64,000 nt of DNA. It comes from Azadirachta indica (taxonomy: Eukaryota; Streptophyta; Magnoliopsida; Sapindales; Meliaceae). Each line of letters begins with the position of its first letter. The first letter of the stretch is position 1. Below, in pieces: positions 45,943 to 56,376 of the stretch. The stretch spans positions 16,955,244 to 17,019,243 of the forward strand of contig CM040443.1 in the NCBI GenBank assembly GCA_022749755.1, given 5' to 3'. The position numbers and the translations under genes were made by a program. Below the pieces are notes generated by a model, which saw only the letters and a program-made list of their open reading frames with translations, did not search any database and was not told the DNA's origin.

Positions 45943-48900
45943 TCATTTATTCTGGACCCAAATGATTCCAAATACCATCACAATTTGACCTTTAAAAATT
46001 CCGTTGTTGTCATCCGTACTTAACTCATACTCTGACAAGTTATTGGATAAAAGTGTATGCAAAACCATGTCATCACACTCATCATTACACCCAAATTTAT
46101 GCACTCTTTCAATCACTAAACACACCACTAACTTATTACTATTGAGTTAATTTTTGACATAAAAAACTTGTTTTGCATACAATGCTAAAACAAAACAATT
46201 AGATTTATGACCAATTCACTTTAAGTCAACAGTTATAAAATCTTAATCATCAACTCTAACATGCCTATTTTCAACCTGATCACACTTGAAAACAATTTTA
46301 TTAAACAAAAGATAGTATAGTTGCCATATCTCATTAATGAACCCATACAATGCTGTGTCACCAAATTATGGATTTTTACCATTTGAACTTGAAACTTGCA
46401 TAGCTATCGTAACAACTATAACTACGCTATTTTGAATTACATGATTGCTATCTAGCTCTTTTGTTGCAAAAGTGAAGTCATTTATAAAGTAGGATGCATA
46501 TTTAGTCACCGAAGATCGAGGTTTATTTGCCAACCACATTACCGTTTCATCAACAAGTATTCCATTTTCAATATCATGATTAACCTAAAATTTATATATG
46601 AAAATAGAAATTAGCATGTAACAACAAAAATCAAATGTAAAAATACAAAACAATTAGGTATTATTTTCTATGTCGCGGAAGTTAACTTATCTTCTTCTTT
46701 TACCAATCATTAAAGCTACGTTTATGCTCATTTTGTAACCATATATAACTTCTTGATTGCTTTAAATATGTGACTTTCAAAAATTCCATGTGTTCCCTAC
46801 ATATATGATCATTTAAGCACTTATTTTGTCTGTACTCGCTCTTGGCACATTAAAATAAACTGGAACAAAAAATATGGTTAAATGATAACTTACAGTACAT
46901 ATTGTTCAATTTCAGATGTATTCTTCAAAATGAAAATATGCACTTGCTTTAACATTTAAAGATCAACTATATTTATTTCTGCAGCACTTAAGAGTTTTTC
47001 AATTGTCAAAACAAAATGTTCAATTACATTTTCACTTGAAAGGTATTGTGCACAAAAATTAAGTGATTTCTCGATAGTATAACTTGCGGCAATACATCCC
47101 TCGAGAAGATCATGGTTACAAACATATCCTTTAAACACCTTCATATATTATTCAAATGGATACATCTATCTAAGACACACTGGCTCACACAATCTTACTT
47201 TTTCAACAAGATAGATTGTCAAATGTATCATTATATTGAAAAGTTTGAAAGGAAAAATTATTTAAATAAGCACAAGGTGATATCGAGCTCTTTTGTAATT
47301 TGTCTAAACTCTTAATATTTATCACTTTATTACACAATGAATTAAAGAAGAGGCATAACTTGAGTGTGGCATTTCTAACAGGTTTTGGTAAGCAATTATG
47401 AATTATTAACGTTAACAGTTGTTGCATCAAAGTGTGACAATTATGGGACTTAAGGCTTGGAAAATGACAATCTTCAATTGACACAACATTTCAAAGTTAT
47501 AACAATAACTATCAGGAACTTTAGTATTCAACAAAGCTCGATAAAACATTTCTTTTCAGTTTTGCTTAATGTGTAAGGGGCTGATGGTAGGTAATTTCTT
47601 TGCTTCTCATCGAGTACTAATTTTGCCCTAATTCTCATATCTTCAAGGTCTTTCCTAACATTAATATCATCCCTTGTTTTGCGCGGTTGATGGAGGATTG
47701 TACCGTAAATGTTATCACACACATTCTTTTTTATATGCATATTATCCAATTGATGCTACACTAATAAATGTTGCCAATATCTTAAGTCAAAGAAAATTGA
47801 TTTTTTCTTAAATAACTTTACCTTGTCCCCATCAAAACACTTTCATTTTTTGTCCTTCTTTTTCTCAAAGTTGTTTTCAATTTTTTTGACTATTTTTAAA
47901 ATTTCTTCCCTGTTCAAAGTTTTAAGAGGTTTTTCTTACTCTTGATGACCAGTAAAAGAAGTTTTAACTTTCTAAACGGGTGATTATTTGGTAGAAACCA
48001 GCGATGACCCAAAAATGCATATTTTTTAATATTTTTAAACTAACGTGAACTAGTGTTTTCCCCACATTTAAGACAAGTAAAATGCCCCTTAATAGTACTC
48101 GCAGATAGGTTACTATATGCTAGAAAGTCAGTAATTGTTTATAGCAAAACAGCTCGTAAATTAAAAGTTTTTTTTTTTTTTTTTTTTACATGTACTATAG
48201 ACTTCTACACCAATATGCCATAAAGTTTGAATGTTCTCGATTAAGGGTGCTAAGTAGATATCTAAATCATTACCAGGTTGTTTAGGTCTAAAAATTTATA
48301 GTGACAGTATCATGAATTTCCTTTTTGTACATAACTGTGGAGGAAGATTATATGTCAACATCGTAACTGGCCAACAACTATCGGTAGTGCTAAGTGTGCT
48401 ATGTGAATTTACCCAATAGTTAAGAAAACAAGTTCAAGATTTCTAGGTTCTTGTGTAAATTCAAACCATTTGTTATCAACTAATTGCCATGCCAAAGAAT
48501 TTGCAGGATGATGAAGTTTTCATCTTTTGTTCTCTTATTTGAATGTCAAATCATTTGCTCAACTGTTTTAGGTGATTGGAACATGCGTTTGACCAGGAAT
48601 AGGAGACAAATACCACAAAACTTTGGCTGAAACTCTTTCTAAAATTTTTTTATATTTATTTTTCTTTTCTTTCATCTACATTCTCCACAGTTAGGCCACC
48701 TAATCAAATTTCCATACTCCATTCTATAAAGAATGCAATTATTTAGGCATGCATCTATCTTTTTGTATTCTAAGCTTAATACTTCATTGTTTTCTTGGCC
48801 TTGTAAATTGATTTATGCATAGTGTTATTTTGTGAAAAATTATCTACAAGGCTTTTGACAAAGCCTAAAAATCCTACATTTGACCACCCAAAATTCCCCT

Positions 48901-49330
48901 TCACATTAAAAATTTTCATTAAACTGGATAACTTAGAATACTTAGAACCCGAAAATAATAGCTTTTCAGTATCTTCAAGAATTTTCCTAAAATACTTAGC
49001 ATTTTTATAACATTGCATATAAGCATATTGAACTATGTCCACAACATTACTATAATCATTGAATCTAAAGTGATGAGTTCTAGAATAAGTTTGGGAGTTT
49101 GTACTATATAAAGTAAGGTCAACCTCTTTGTGCCTAGTCCAAATAGTGTATGTTGATATAAATTCTTTTTTAAACAAATGTGTCCTAACATGTTCAGAGA
49201 ATGAAGTTCCATATTGCAACAACTATTGCATGGGCATCTAATTAACCTTAAGTATTGCAAAATCTAGTAGCTCAATAACACCATTTACGTACTCTTCTGA
49301 TAATCTATCACTAAAATCTAGTTTTTTTCT
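45943..49330 (-). pseudogene. CACTA TNP2 transposase, all domains traceable but broken
   Basis: Read on the minus strand from about 49330, the N-terminal associated domain has RLSEEYVNGVIELLDFA. Then comes the 148-codon open piece (49222-48776) with KLLFSGSKYSKLSSLMKIFN and YKAKKTMKY. The central transposase has PGNDLDIYLAPLIENIQTLW (about 48290-48200). Next are MHIKKNVCDNIYGTIL and LPSAPYTLSKTEKK (47749-47528), the DUF4218-like SHNCHTLMQQLL (about 47440) and MKVFKGYVCNHDLLEGCIA (47144 on). Last is the DUF4216-like FVLALYAKQVFYV (about 46190). An A/T homopolymer near 48165-48187 and many stops interrupt it. TNP2 proteins catalyse CACTA excision, but this copy cannot make a full protein. Confidence 0.85.
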
Positions 49331-50655
49331 TTGTGCAGTACTTGTTGATAATCTACTATTTACGCATGTTATGTTATATCAGTGAATTTCAATTTGTTCC
49401 AAGTTTATTTATTAAATTTTTAAGTTTAAAAGGAAAGAAATCACATGAAAACTAATAAGAAGCGAACAATACTTCAATACATATCCAATCATAATCACTT
49501 CATATCACACCTTCAGTGTGTCCCCCAATCATAACCATACACAATTACAATAACAACATCTAATGCAAAATAATATTGAACACATACAAAGTGAATGTGA
49601 ATAGGCTAAAGAATATACCTGACAGTAATAGTAAAAGCAAATTTTTTTGCTACTAAATCAATGAATAAACAACTGATAAAATAAAAACATTGTCAACAAA
49701 AGTCCAAATCATGTCCCCAATTAGTGTATGCACCCTAACACTAAAAAATCACAACACAAGAAATAAAAAAAATTAGTGCATATTCTTCAACAATGGCAAA
49801 TCGCAACATAAAGAACAAAAAATTCAGCAAAAGCAGTCTAACAATGAAAATCACAATACAAGGAACAAAAAAATTAATATTTGCACCTCAATAACTTGCC
49901 GATTTCATGCATATCTACAAATTAGCTTCCAAATCAACACATGCGACCCACAGATTTCATATCGATCCACTACTAAAATAGTATGCGTCTTGAAAATTAA
50001 CTTCAAAATTGTCTTAAGAATGAAAATATACCAAAGATTGAGAATAAAATCAAGCGAACTATAAAAACATAATTAATATTGCAAAACCCAAACCCTATAA
50101 ATTGAAAAAAAAATGAAACTACTAAAATCAATGTACATGCAATAAAAACTTAGAAATAAGAAACATAACTTGAGGATTTCAACATTGGATGACTGACTTA
50201 AATAGATCTTTTTATTTTAGAAGTTGGTGTTCAGATTGGAAGTTGGCTCTGTTCTTTGAAGATAATACGGGTACATTTCACTTGATACTAAGTGTAATTA
50301 AGGTTGATTTGAGTTGAAAATGGGTTGATTTGAGATGAGTTTTGGTTATTCAGAGAATAAGCATAAGGTTGTTTTAATTTGGTGGATTTGATGGTAAGTG
50401 TGATGAGTGTTCGGGGAAAAATTTTAGACTTAATTGGGAAATCAAATTGAAGAGGGAGAAAATGTGTTTATTTATTTATTTTTTTTGGAGGAGATAGAAC
50501 AAAACAACGTCATTTTCTATCTCATTTAATTAAAAAAATTTAGTTTATGTAAAAATGACATCGTTTGGCTGTCAAAATTGTGCCCAAATGCTGTCGTTTT
50601 AGTTGGTGATACTATAGTCTAATAGAACATTGATACTCATTGTTCAGTGTCAGTG
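49331..50655. other. 5' noncoding part of the CACTA element
   Basis: AT-rich sequence upstream of the minus-strand TNP2. No second CACTA protein (TNPA-like) was recognised. The inverted terminal motif lies at the right end. Confidence 0.4.
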
Positions 50656-51640
50656 ATTGCTGTTACATTTCCGTTGTTCGTGGAAAAAGTACACTTCTAT
50701 CCACCATTTTTGATACTTTCGCAAAAATATTACGAGTTTGATATTAGCAATGCCCATTTTTCTAGTAGTGGCTTCAACGAAGGGATATTAGCAATGCCCA
50801 CTTTTAGAATTTGTGGAACATCTTTTTTATCAATGTTCTTTTGCTCAAGACATGTGGGATTAGGTTGCAAATATCTTTAATACCCACCTGCCTCGGGAAG
50901 GAACTTGGAGAGACCTTTGGAAAGCTATTTTGGTGAAAAAGTTTCCTTCACAAATTGGAAATTTATGGATTTTGATATGTGTTTTGCATCATTCATGTGA
51001 TTTGGCACTCAAGAAACCTCGTTAAATTTGAAAACATTCAATTTAATGCTACTAGGGGGAAGTACTATTACAAGTCTTTAATGCATGATCTTTCTTCCTC
51101 TTGCCTAAGGAATATAGTCCACTTTATTGATCTTCAAGTTTTTTCTCTGCTTGGAATTAATGTTCACCTAGGCAAAGCTCTTCGAATCTTGGAAATTGTT
51201 TGGCAGCGTCCTTCATTCTCTTGGATTAAAGTTAGCATAAATGGTTCTTTAAAACATAATCTATGTCTATCTGCTTGTGGTGGTATTTTTCGAGACCATA
51301 GTGGCTACCTTTTAGGTGGATTTATAGTTTCGTTAAGCACTTATTCTTCTTTCTATATGAAACTCTAGGCCGTGATTACAGCAATTAAATAAGCTTTGTG
51401 CTTTGTTTTCAAAACCAAGAGTTCAATCCTCTATGGCGACTTTACATCTGCTTAACTTTATAATGGTATGCAGGCCTACTTTTCACACATCCACAAGGAA
51501 GGAAATAAGATGGCTGATATCCTAACTAACCATGGTTTAACTATTTTTTTTTTTTTGGCTGGTGGAATGATCCTCCTCCTTTCATTTGCAGAGATTTACA
51601 TCTAAATGCTTTTGGTGTCCCTAACGTTTGATTTATTTTA
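50656..51640 (+). pseudogene. LINE ORF2 3' part: zf-RVT end and RNase H
   Basis: After a zf-RVT-like piece (LAMPTFRICGTSFL, about 50787, and LPREGTWRDLWKAI, about 50890) the frame at 50979-51368 carries SFSWIKVSINGSLKHN and CGGIFRDHSGYLLGGF, the RNase H start. The end piece HIHKEGNKMADILTNHGL and WWNDPPPFI lies at 51490-51590. The first catalytic aspartate (family WIKVNTDGS) is Asn here, so RNase H is dead. Stops follow MKL. A 41-bp duplication of GATATTAGCAATGCCCA lies at 50741 and 50782. Confidence 0.8.
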
Positions 51641-52307
51641 TAATATCTATCTATCTTCTAAGATATGTCTATTGTTATTTGATTGGTCTACTACTATTGT
51701 TGCTCATTGCAAAATTCTTTGACAGCTTATCAATTGCTGGTTGGGATATTCTATTGCTCCTTTAAATACTATATATGTTTTGATGTTTGGATCTGTTGTT
51801 GGGAGAGAATGTTTGGTTATATGCTGCTGGGAATTGTTCTTGCTATTTGATGCTTTGTTGTCACATTTGGTTACTGATACTGGGAGTGTTGTTGCCCTAC
51901 TTGTTTTATGCTATTTCTGGGTTTTCATTCTGTTTTTAGATTAATGCTAATATTTGCTATTGCTGCTATTTTCCACCTGATCTTTGCTAGGCTAATAGCG
52001 TTTTTTGTGCTGTCTTGCTAATATTTTATCTTTCAACTTGCTACTAGCTGTAGATTCTGCTGCTTTTGATATTATCTGCTATTAAGTTGCTGCTGCTTGC
52101 TGTCTACACAAAGAAAACAGTAGTCTAGCTTTTGTTATTTTTTTGGCAAAAAGAATTGCAATTTATTGCTGCTTTTTCTTGCTATTTTTTCTTCTTGTTT
52201 TATGCTCTATTTGGCTATTTCTAGACCTTATTTGTTGCTAAACCTTTGGTTTCTCATGTAATTCCTTTTCTTTATTTTTCAATAATATATTATTTTGATT
52301 AAAGAAA
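51641..52307 (+). other. LINE 3' UTR rich in TTGCT motifs
   Basis: Pyrimidine-rich sequence with many TTGCTGCT-like repeats, ending in a TTTCAATAATATATT tail. The frame at 51741-51944 is a by-product of this composition. Confidence 0.55.
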
Positions 52308-52800
52308 GTCTTAACTTTTTTTACTAAGGTCATAGGTTCGAATCCACCAAAGTGATCCTATTTTACAATTTTAAAAACATAAATTTGAGAGTAGTTTGAT
52401 AAGTTTACTATTTGTAGGGGAGATTTGTAACTCTTTTCATAAACTTTCTATCAAATTGAGAATTTTATAAATCTCAGAAGAGATATATGAAAATATCCCA
52501 TATATAATAACCATAAGAATTTTTAAATGAAACAAGAATAATATTTTATTTAATATATATAGTTAAACATTATATTATTTTCATTTTTTAAAGAAATTAT
52601 TAAGCACATTAATAATATAAATACATACTATATTTTTATTTTTATTTCTAAAGCTTTTTAAGATATAAAATAAATTAAATAATTTTTTAGTTTAATATTT
52701 TAGTCTTGATATTATGTTGAAAATAATGGGAATAAATTGTTAATTATAAGAAAGGTATATCATATTTTATCATTTTACTCAAGTTTAATGACTAAAATAA

Positions 52801-54448
52801 AGGAAAATGCCTGATACCCTTTTATTGTTTAGTTTAATATCTTAATATCTTTCTATTGTTTAATAAATACCCCATCGCCCCCTTGATATTATTATCATTA
52901 TAGCATTCTCTTACTTTTTTGAGACAATTGCTGAGTTACCTTCCTTTATATGCACAAATATGTTAATTTACTTTGTACTAAAAGTACATGCTCCCATACA
53001 ACCATAAGCTGACCTTATCAATCACTATTTTAAATTAATAAATTATGCCCTAAAAAACCCTCCTTCCAAGATAGCCATATCGTCTGATATATACACAAAA
53101 CGCAATCTTCATTTTCATCCTTCAGTTGTTCTGCCTTTTTATCCTTAGTTCTTCTGCTTGGTACAAAATAAACAAAATTTCATTTTTCTTCCTCTGATTT
53201 GCATCCACTGCCCTTTCTCTACGTTTTTTCTTCCTTTTTGCCATTAAATGTTGGATGAATGGATAAAGACTTGAACATTAAATGTTGAGAAAAATATAAT
53301 CAATTCAACCCCAAATGACGATTCAAGCCAAAAATAAATTGATTCTCATAAACATTTGGTCGAAAGTAAACTGATTAATTGCGCACAATATTGTTGGTCA
53401 GCAAAGAAACTGTCAATTTTTTTCTGTCAAAAATATTGAGTTGTGGGTTCTGTAAACCCTTTTGCAGTAAAGAAGAATTATAAAAATTAAATTGAACAAA
53501 AGAGAACTAATTTGCATATCTCAATCTGCAAGCGAATATAATCAAAATGATTAATGACATTTTTGCCTTTTTTTCCTTTATTTACTCAATCAGATCTTTC
53601 ACTAATTCCTAAATTAATTTCAACTCTCAATCATTCTACTAGTGTCTCAGCAAGCAAACAAAGCTTAAATCAATAATTGCATTTTATTTATTATTATTTT
53701 TTTTCATTTACCTTATCAAATCCCGGGCTCAACAAACAAACAAACAAAACAAAACAAAACCTAGCTACTACTTTGGAGAGGTGATGGCGTAGTGGACAGA
53801 TGTTGGTAGTAAAATGGTGGTGGGTGAGAGGCTATGCGACGAGAGGCGGGTGAGAGGTCATGCAATAAGAGAAGGGGAAGGAGAGAACTTGTTGCAGGCA
53901 TGGAGGAGGTAGATCTAACGGAGGGTACGGCGGCAGAGATGGTGTGGTGGAGAGATGGTTGCAGTAAAATGACGATGGGCGAAAGGCTGCGTGACGAGGA
54001 GTGGCTGAGAAGTCACGCAATAAGAGAAGAAGAAGGATAAAGAGCAGGAGAGAAGTTGTTGGAGGCATAGGAGGTTTATGGTGGTGCGCTGTTGTTGGTG
54101 ATGGGCGCCTGCTGCTAGTAATTCTAAACTATTAAGGGTTTTGCTTTAGACCTTTGTTTTATTTTTAATTTGTTAAGATTTTAATTTTAATTTAAATTAT
54201 TGTTTATTTATCTTTATGTAATTAATAAATTTATATTTACTTTTAAATGTTAGGTTTTCTTTTATAAATAAATTCAGGTAAAATATGAAATTACCCTAAA
54301 AAGTAACAAAAAATTATAACAGAAATACCATGATAGGAATAATGAGGTATTTATCAAATAACAAGATATATTGAAGTATTAGATTAAATAATAGGAGAGT
54401 GTTAAAATATTAGATCAAATAATAAGAAAGTATCAAGAATTCTCCCCT
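52801..54448. mobile_element. TIR element of the AGGGAGAATGCCTGATACCC family, carrying a GC-richer insert
   Basis: The left end AGGAAAATGCCTGATACCC and the inverted right end AGGGGAGAATTCTTGATAC match, and the similarity continues through TTTATTGTTTAGTTTAATAT and TAATAAATACC on both sides. The interior from 53775 to 54110 is unusually G-rich compared with its surroundings and contains a duplication. Flanks are A/T-rich, so the target duplication is ambiguous. Confidence 0.6.
53800..54080. repeat. G-rich 110-120-bp duplication inside the TIR element
   Basis: The segment from about 53805 (GTAGTAAAATGGTGGTGGG, GAGAGGCTATGCGACGAG, CATGCAATAAGAGAAG) recurs from about 53961 (GCAGTAAAATGACGATGGG, GAAAGGCTGCGTGACGAG, CACGCAATAAGAGAAG), offset 156 bp. 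Open frames on both strands here are low-complexity, and no family is recognised. It could be a captured gene fragment. Confidence 0.65.
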
Positions 54449-55326
54449 TAAATAATAACATTTTTAATAGTTTAAATTTTAGAAATTAAATTAAAAGAGT
54501 ATTTTTCATTTTCTAAAAATTTGATAATATTTAACCCATCTTAAAAGTTGAAGGTGGTTTAATTATTTCTTCGAAAATTCCTGAATTTATTACAATATTC
54601 TTATACATGAAATAGAAAACACTAAAATAATGTGTCATAATCAATCAAATATTTATGAAATTCATAACTTTAGTCGCATTTATTAATCACACCAACTTTT
54701 TTAGACGAAATACATGAAAAGGTCGCTCTTGCATTAACGAAGGCTCTAAAATTGGTTGACCACGCACATGCAAAATTACGTCGATTGACCACCGCGTTTG
54801 CTATTAACTTGGTGCAGTCAGAAAATTATTTAAAAGCAATAAATAAAGTCAATTTGTTTTATCATAACTTAGCTCGGTGGTGAAAGCCATACAATAAAAT
54901 ATAACAGAGTATAAAGTCAACAGCTAATTTAAAATCTATTAATTTTTTATATTATTAGATTATTTGAGAAATATGAACATAAATAATAAGATAACGTCAA
55001 CAAGTATGATGGGTTGATTAACACAGCAGTCTCTCTAGGGGATTATTTTAAATGCAGTGATTTTCAATGGTTTCCAAGTTGCAGCAAAGATTCTCTAACA
55101 AGAGAGCGTGTACACTAAAAATGAGTAAACAATTATATGCGGCTAAATGATATAATTAAAATTTAAACGCAAATAGTCATGCATGCATGTCCACGAGTAG
55201 TCTATATATGTTTGATTTTCTCTAAACAAGTACAGCAGCAAACGCAGAAAGAATCAAAGACGCCTTCATGGACTAAGCCAAAAGAGTAAACATGCAACGG
55301 TGAATAATAGCACGTAAAAATTACAG
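54449..55326. promoter_or_regulatory. Upstream region of peroxidase copy 2 with W-box cores
   Basis: It contains GGTTGACCACG (54757), GATTGACCACC (54781) and several GTCAAC cores (TTGAC on the other strand), typical WRKY-binding W-box sequences by family knowledge. Segments of it recur downstream at 57232-57560. Regulation by WRKY factors is inference only. Confidence 0.35.
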
Positions 55327-55335
55327 TATAAATAA
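55327..55335 (+). promoter_or_regulatory. TATA box of peroxidase copy 2
   Basis: TATAAATAA lies 79 nt before the ATG at 55406, the same arrangement as in copy 1. The in-frame ATG at 55337 lies only a few bases after it, so it would be upstream of the transcription start and cannot be the real start. Confidence 0.6.
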
Positions 55336-55405
55336 CATGCAACGCTTATGCTTCTCCATCATCTTATATTCTTTCAAAACTCAAATTACAGTAGAGCACG
55401 TAAAA

Positions 55406-56376
55406 ATGGCATCTTTGCTGATAAATAATAGCTATACAGTTCTCTTCATGTTGTTGTTGTCTGTTATTATTTCTTCGCAATGTGGTGCTCAACTGTCCTC
55501 AACATTCTATGATACCACATGTCCAAATGCCCTGAATACTATCCGCACAGGTATTCGGACTGCTATTTCAAGAGAGCGTAGAATGGCCGCATCCCTAATT
55601 CGCCTTCATTTTCATGATTGCTTTGTTCAATGTTGCGATGCTTCCATTTTGCTTGGTGATTCTTCCTCCATCGATAGCGAGCAGAACGCAATTAACAATT
55701 TCAGATCAGTCAGAGGCTACGAAGTCATAGATAGTGTCAAATCCCAACTGGAAGGAATTTGTCCCGGAGTTGTTTCTTGCGCTGATATCGTTGCTGTTGC
55801 TGCTCGTGATGCTTCTATTGCTGTAGGCGGACCATCATGGACAGTTAAGCTTGGAAGAAGAGATTCCACTACAGCGAGTCGAAGCTTAGCGAAAGCAATC
55901 TCCCTAGCTTTAGAGATAGCCTTGACAGACTTATTTCTTTATTTGCTACCAAAGGTTTGAGTGCAAGAGACATGGTTGCCCTTTCAGGATCCCATACAAT
56001 TGGTCAGGCACAATGCGTTACTTTCCGTGATAGGATTTATAACAATCAAAGCGTTATTGATGCTGGTTTTGCTAGCACTCGCAGACGTCAGTGCCCAGCT
56101 ACAGGTGGTAACGCAAATCTTGCACCCCTTGATTTGGTTACACCCAATTCTTTTGATAACAATTATTTTAAGAATCTTATTCAGAGAATGGGTCTTCTTG
56201 AGTCGGATCAAGTACTTTTTAACGGCGGATCCACAGATAGCATTATTGATGAGCATAGCAAAAACCCTTCCACGTTCAAATCTGATTTTGCAGCAGCCAT
56301 GATCAAGATGGGAGATATTAACCCTCTCACAGAATCTTCAGGTCAAATACGAAGAGTTTGTAATATTATCAACTAA
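55406..56376 (+). pseudogene. Class III peroxidase copy 2, one frameshift
   Basis: The frame starts [10 protein letters not shown] with a signal peptide ending at CGAQ. It carries distal RLHFHDCF (Arg66, His70), then [11 protein letters not shown] (the family and copy 1 have FVQGCDAS, so Gly76 is Cys), [15 protein letters not shown] and [16 protein letters not shown]. One base is missing at about 55890, inside the Ala161 codon, compared with copy 1 (GCTGAAAGC there, GCGAAAGC here). This sends translation to a stop at 55960. The remaining frame holds the proximal heme site [20 protein letters not shown] and RRVCNIIN up to TAA at 56374-56376. Intronless like copy 1. Without the lesion the length would be about 324 residues, normal for the family. 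It lacks the frameshift of copy 1, so the two lesions are independent. Confidence 0.88.

Larger units (their letters stand above)
44946..50655 (-). mobile_element. CACTA (En/Spm-like) DNA transposon inserted in the LINE
   Basis: A 5.7-kb unit on the minus strand holds all expected TNP2 regions. The outer ends look like imperfect inverted repeats: left TTGAATTGGTATCGATGATA (from about 44957) against right (inverted) CTGAACAATGAGTATCAATG (from about 50646), both followed by TATT..AGAC. The right end inverted begins CACTG, not CACTA, and the left terminus has decayed, so the exact ends and a 3-bp duplication could not be fixed. Confidence 0.6.
42847..52307 (+). mobile_element. 5'-truncated L1-type LINE, itself split by a CACTA element
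   Basis: Plus-strand ORF2 pieces run in order: pre-RT segment, reverse transcriptase (42.9-44.1 kb), C-terminal domain and zf-RVT start (44.3-44.95 kb). After the inserted CACTA element come zf-RVT end, RNase H and a CTGCTG-rich 3' UTR (50.66-52.3 kb) ending in a TTCAATAATATATTATTTTG A-rich tail. Flanks GAACTTTTAATTTTTTT (left) and TAACTTTTTTTACT (right) are similar and may be the target duplication. The endonuclease part is missing. Confidence 0.65.
42084..52499. mobile_element. Foldback element C, interrupted by a 9.5-kb insertion
   Basis: The left end GAGGTATTTTCACATATCTTTTCT (split: GAGGTATTTTC, then CATATCTTTTCT) and the inverted right end GGGATATTTTCATATATCTC, both continuing into CTCAATTTGATAGAAAGTTT, form TIRs of at least 120 bp at 42084 and 52499. 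Without the LINE at about 42847-52307 the element would be near 950 bp. Its interior (ACTAAACACATTTTAATGTC, AATTCTTAATAAATAAC) is shared with the element at 28641-29550. Confidence 0.65.

Noticed and set aside
51741..51944. Hydrophobic 67-codon frame
   Set aside because: It lies in the pyrimidine-rich LINE 3' UTR; composition alone explains it.
52320..52365. tRNA B-box-like GGTTCGAATCC, also GGTTTGAACCCC near 26993
   Set aside because: No A-box at proper distance and no cloverleaf can be drawn; both lie in transposon-like sequence.
53832..54068. Frames on both strands in the G-rich insert
   Set aside because: Low-complexity and simultaneous on both strands; kept only as a possible captured fragment.
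55337..55405. Upstream in-frame ATG extending the peroxidase by 23 codons
   Set aside because: It lies next to the TATA box, upstream of the likely transcription start, and copy 1 begins at the internal Met followed by the signal peptide.
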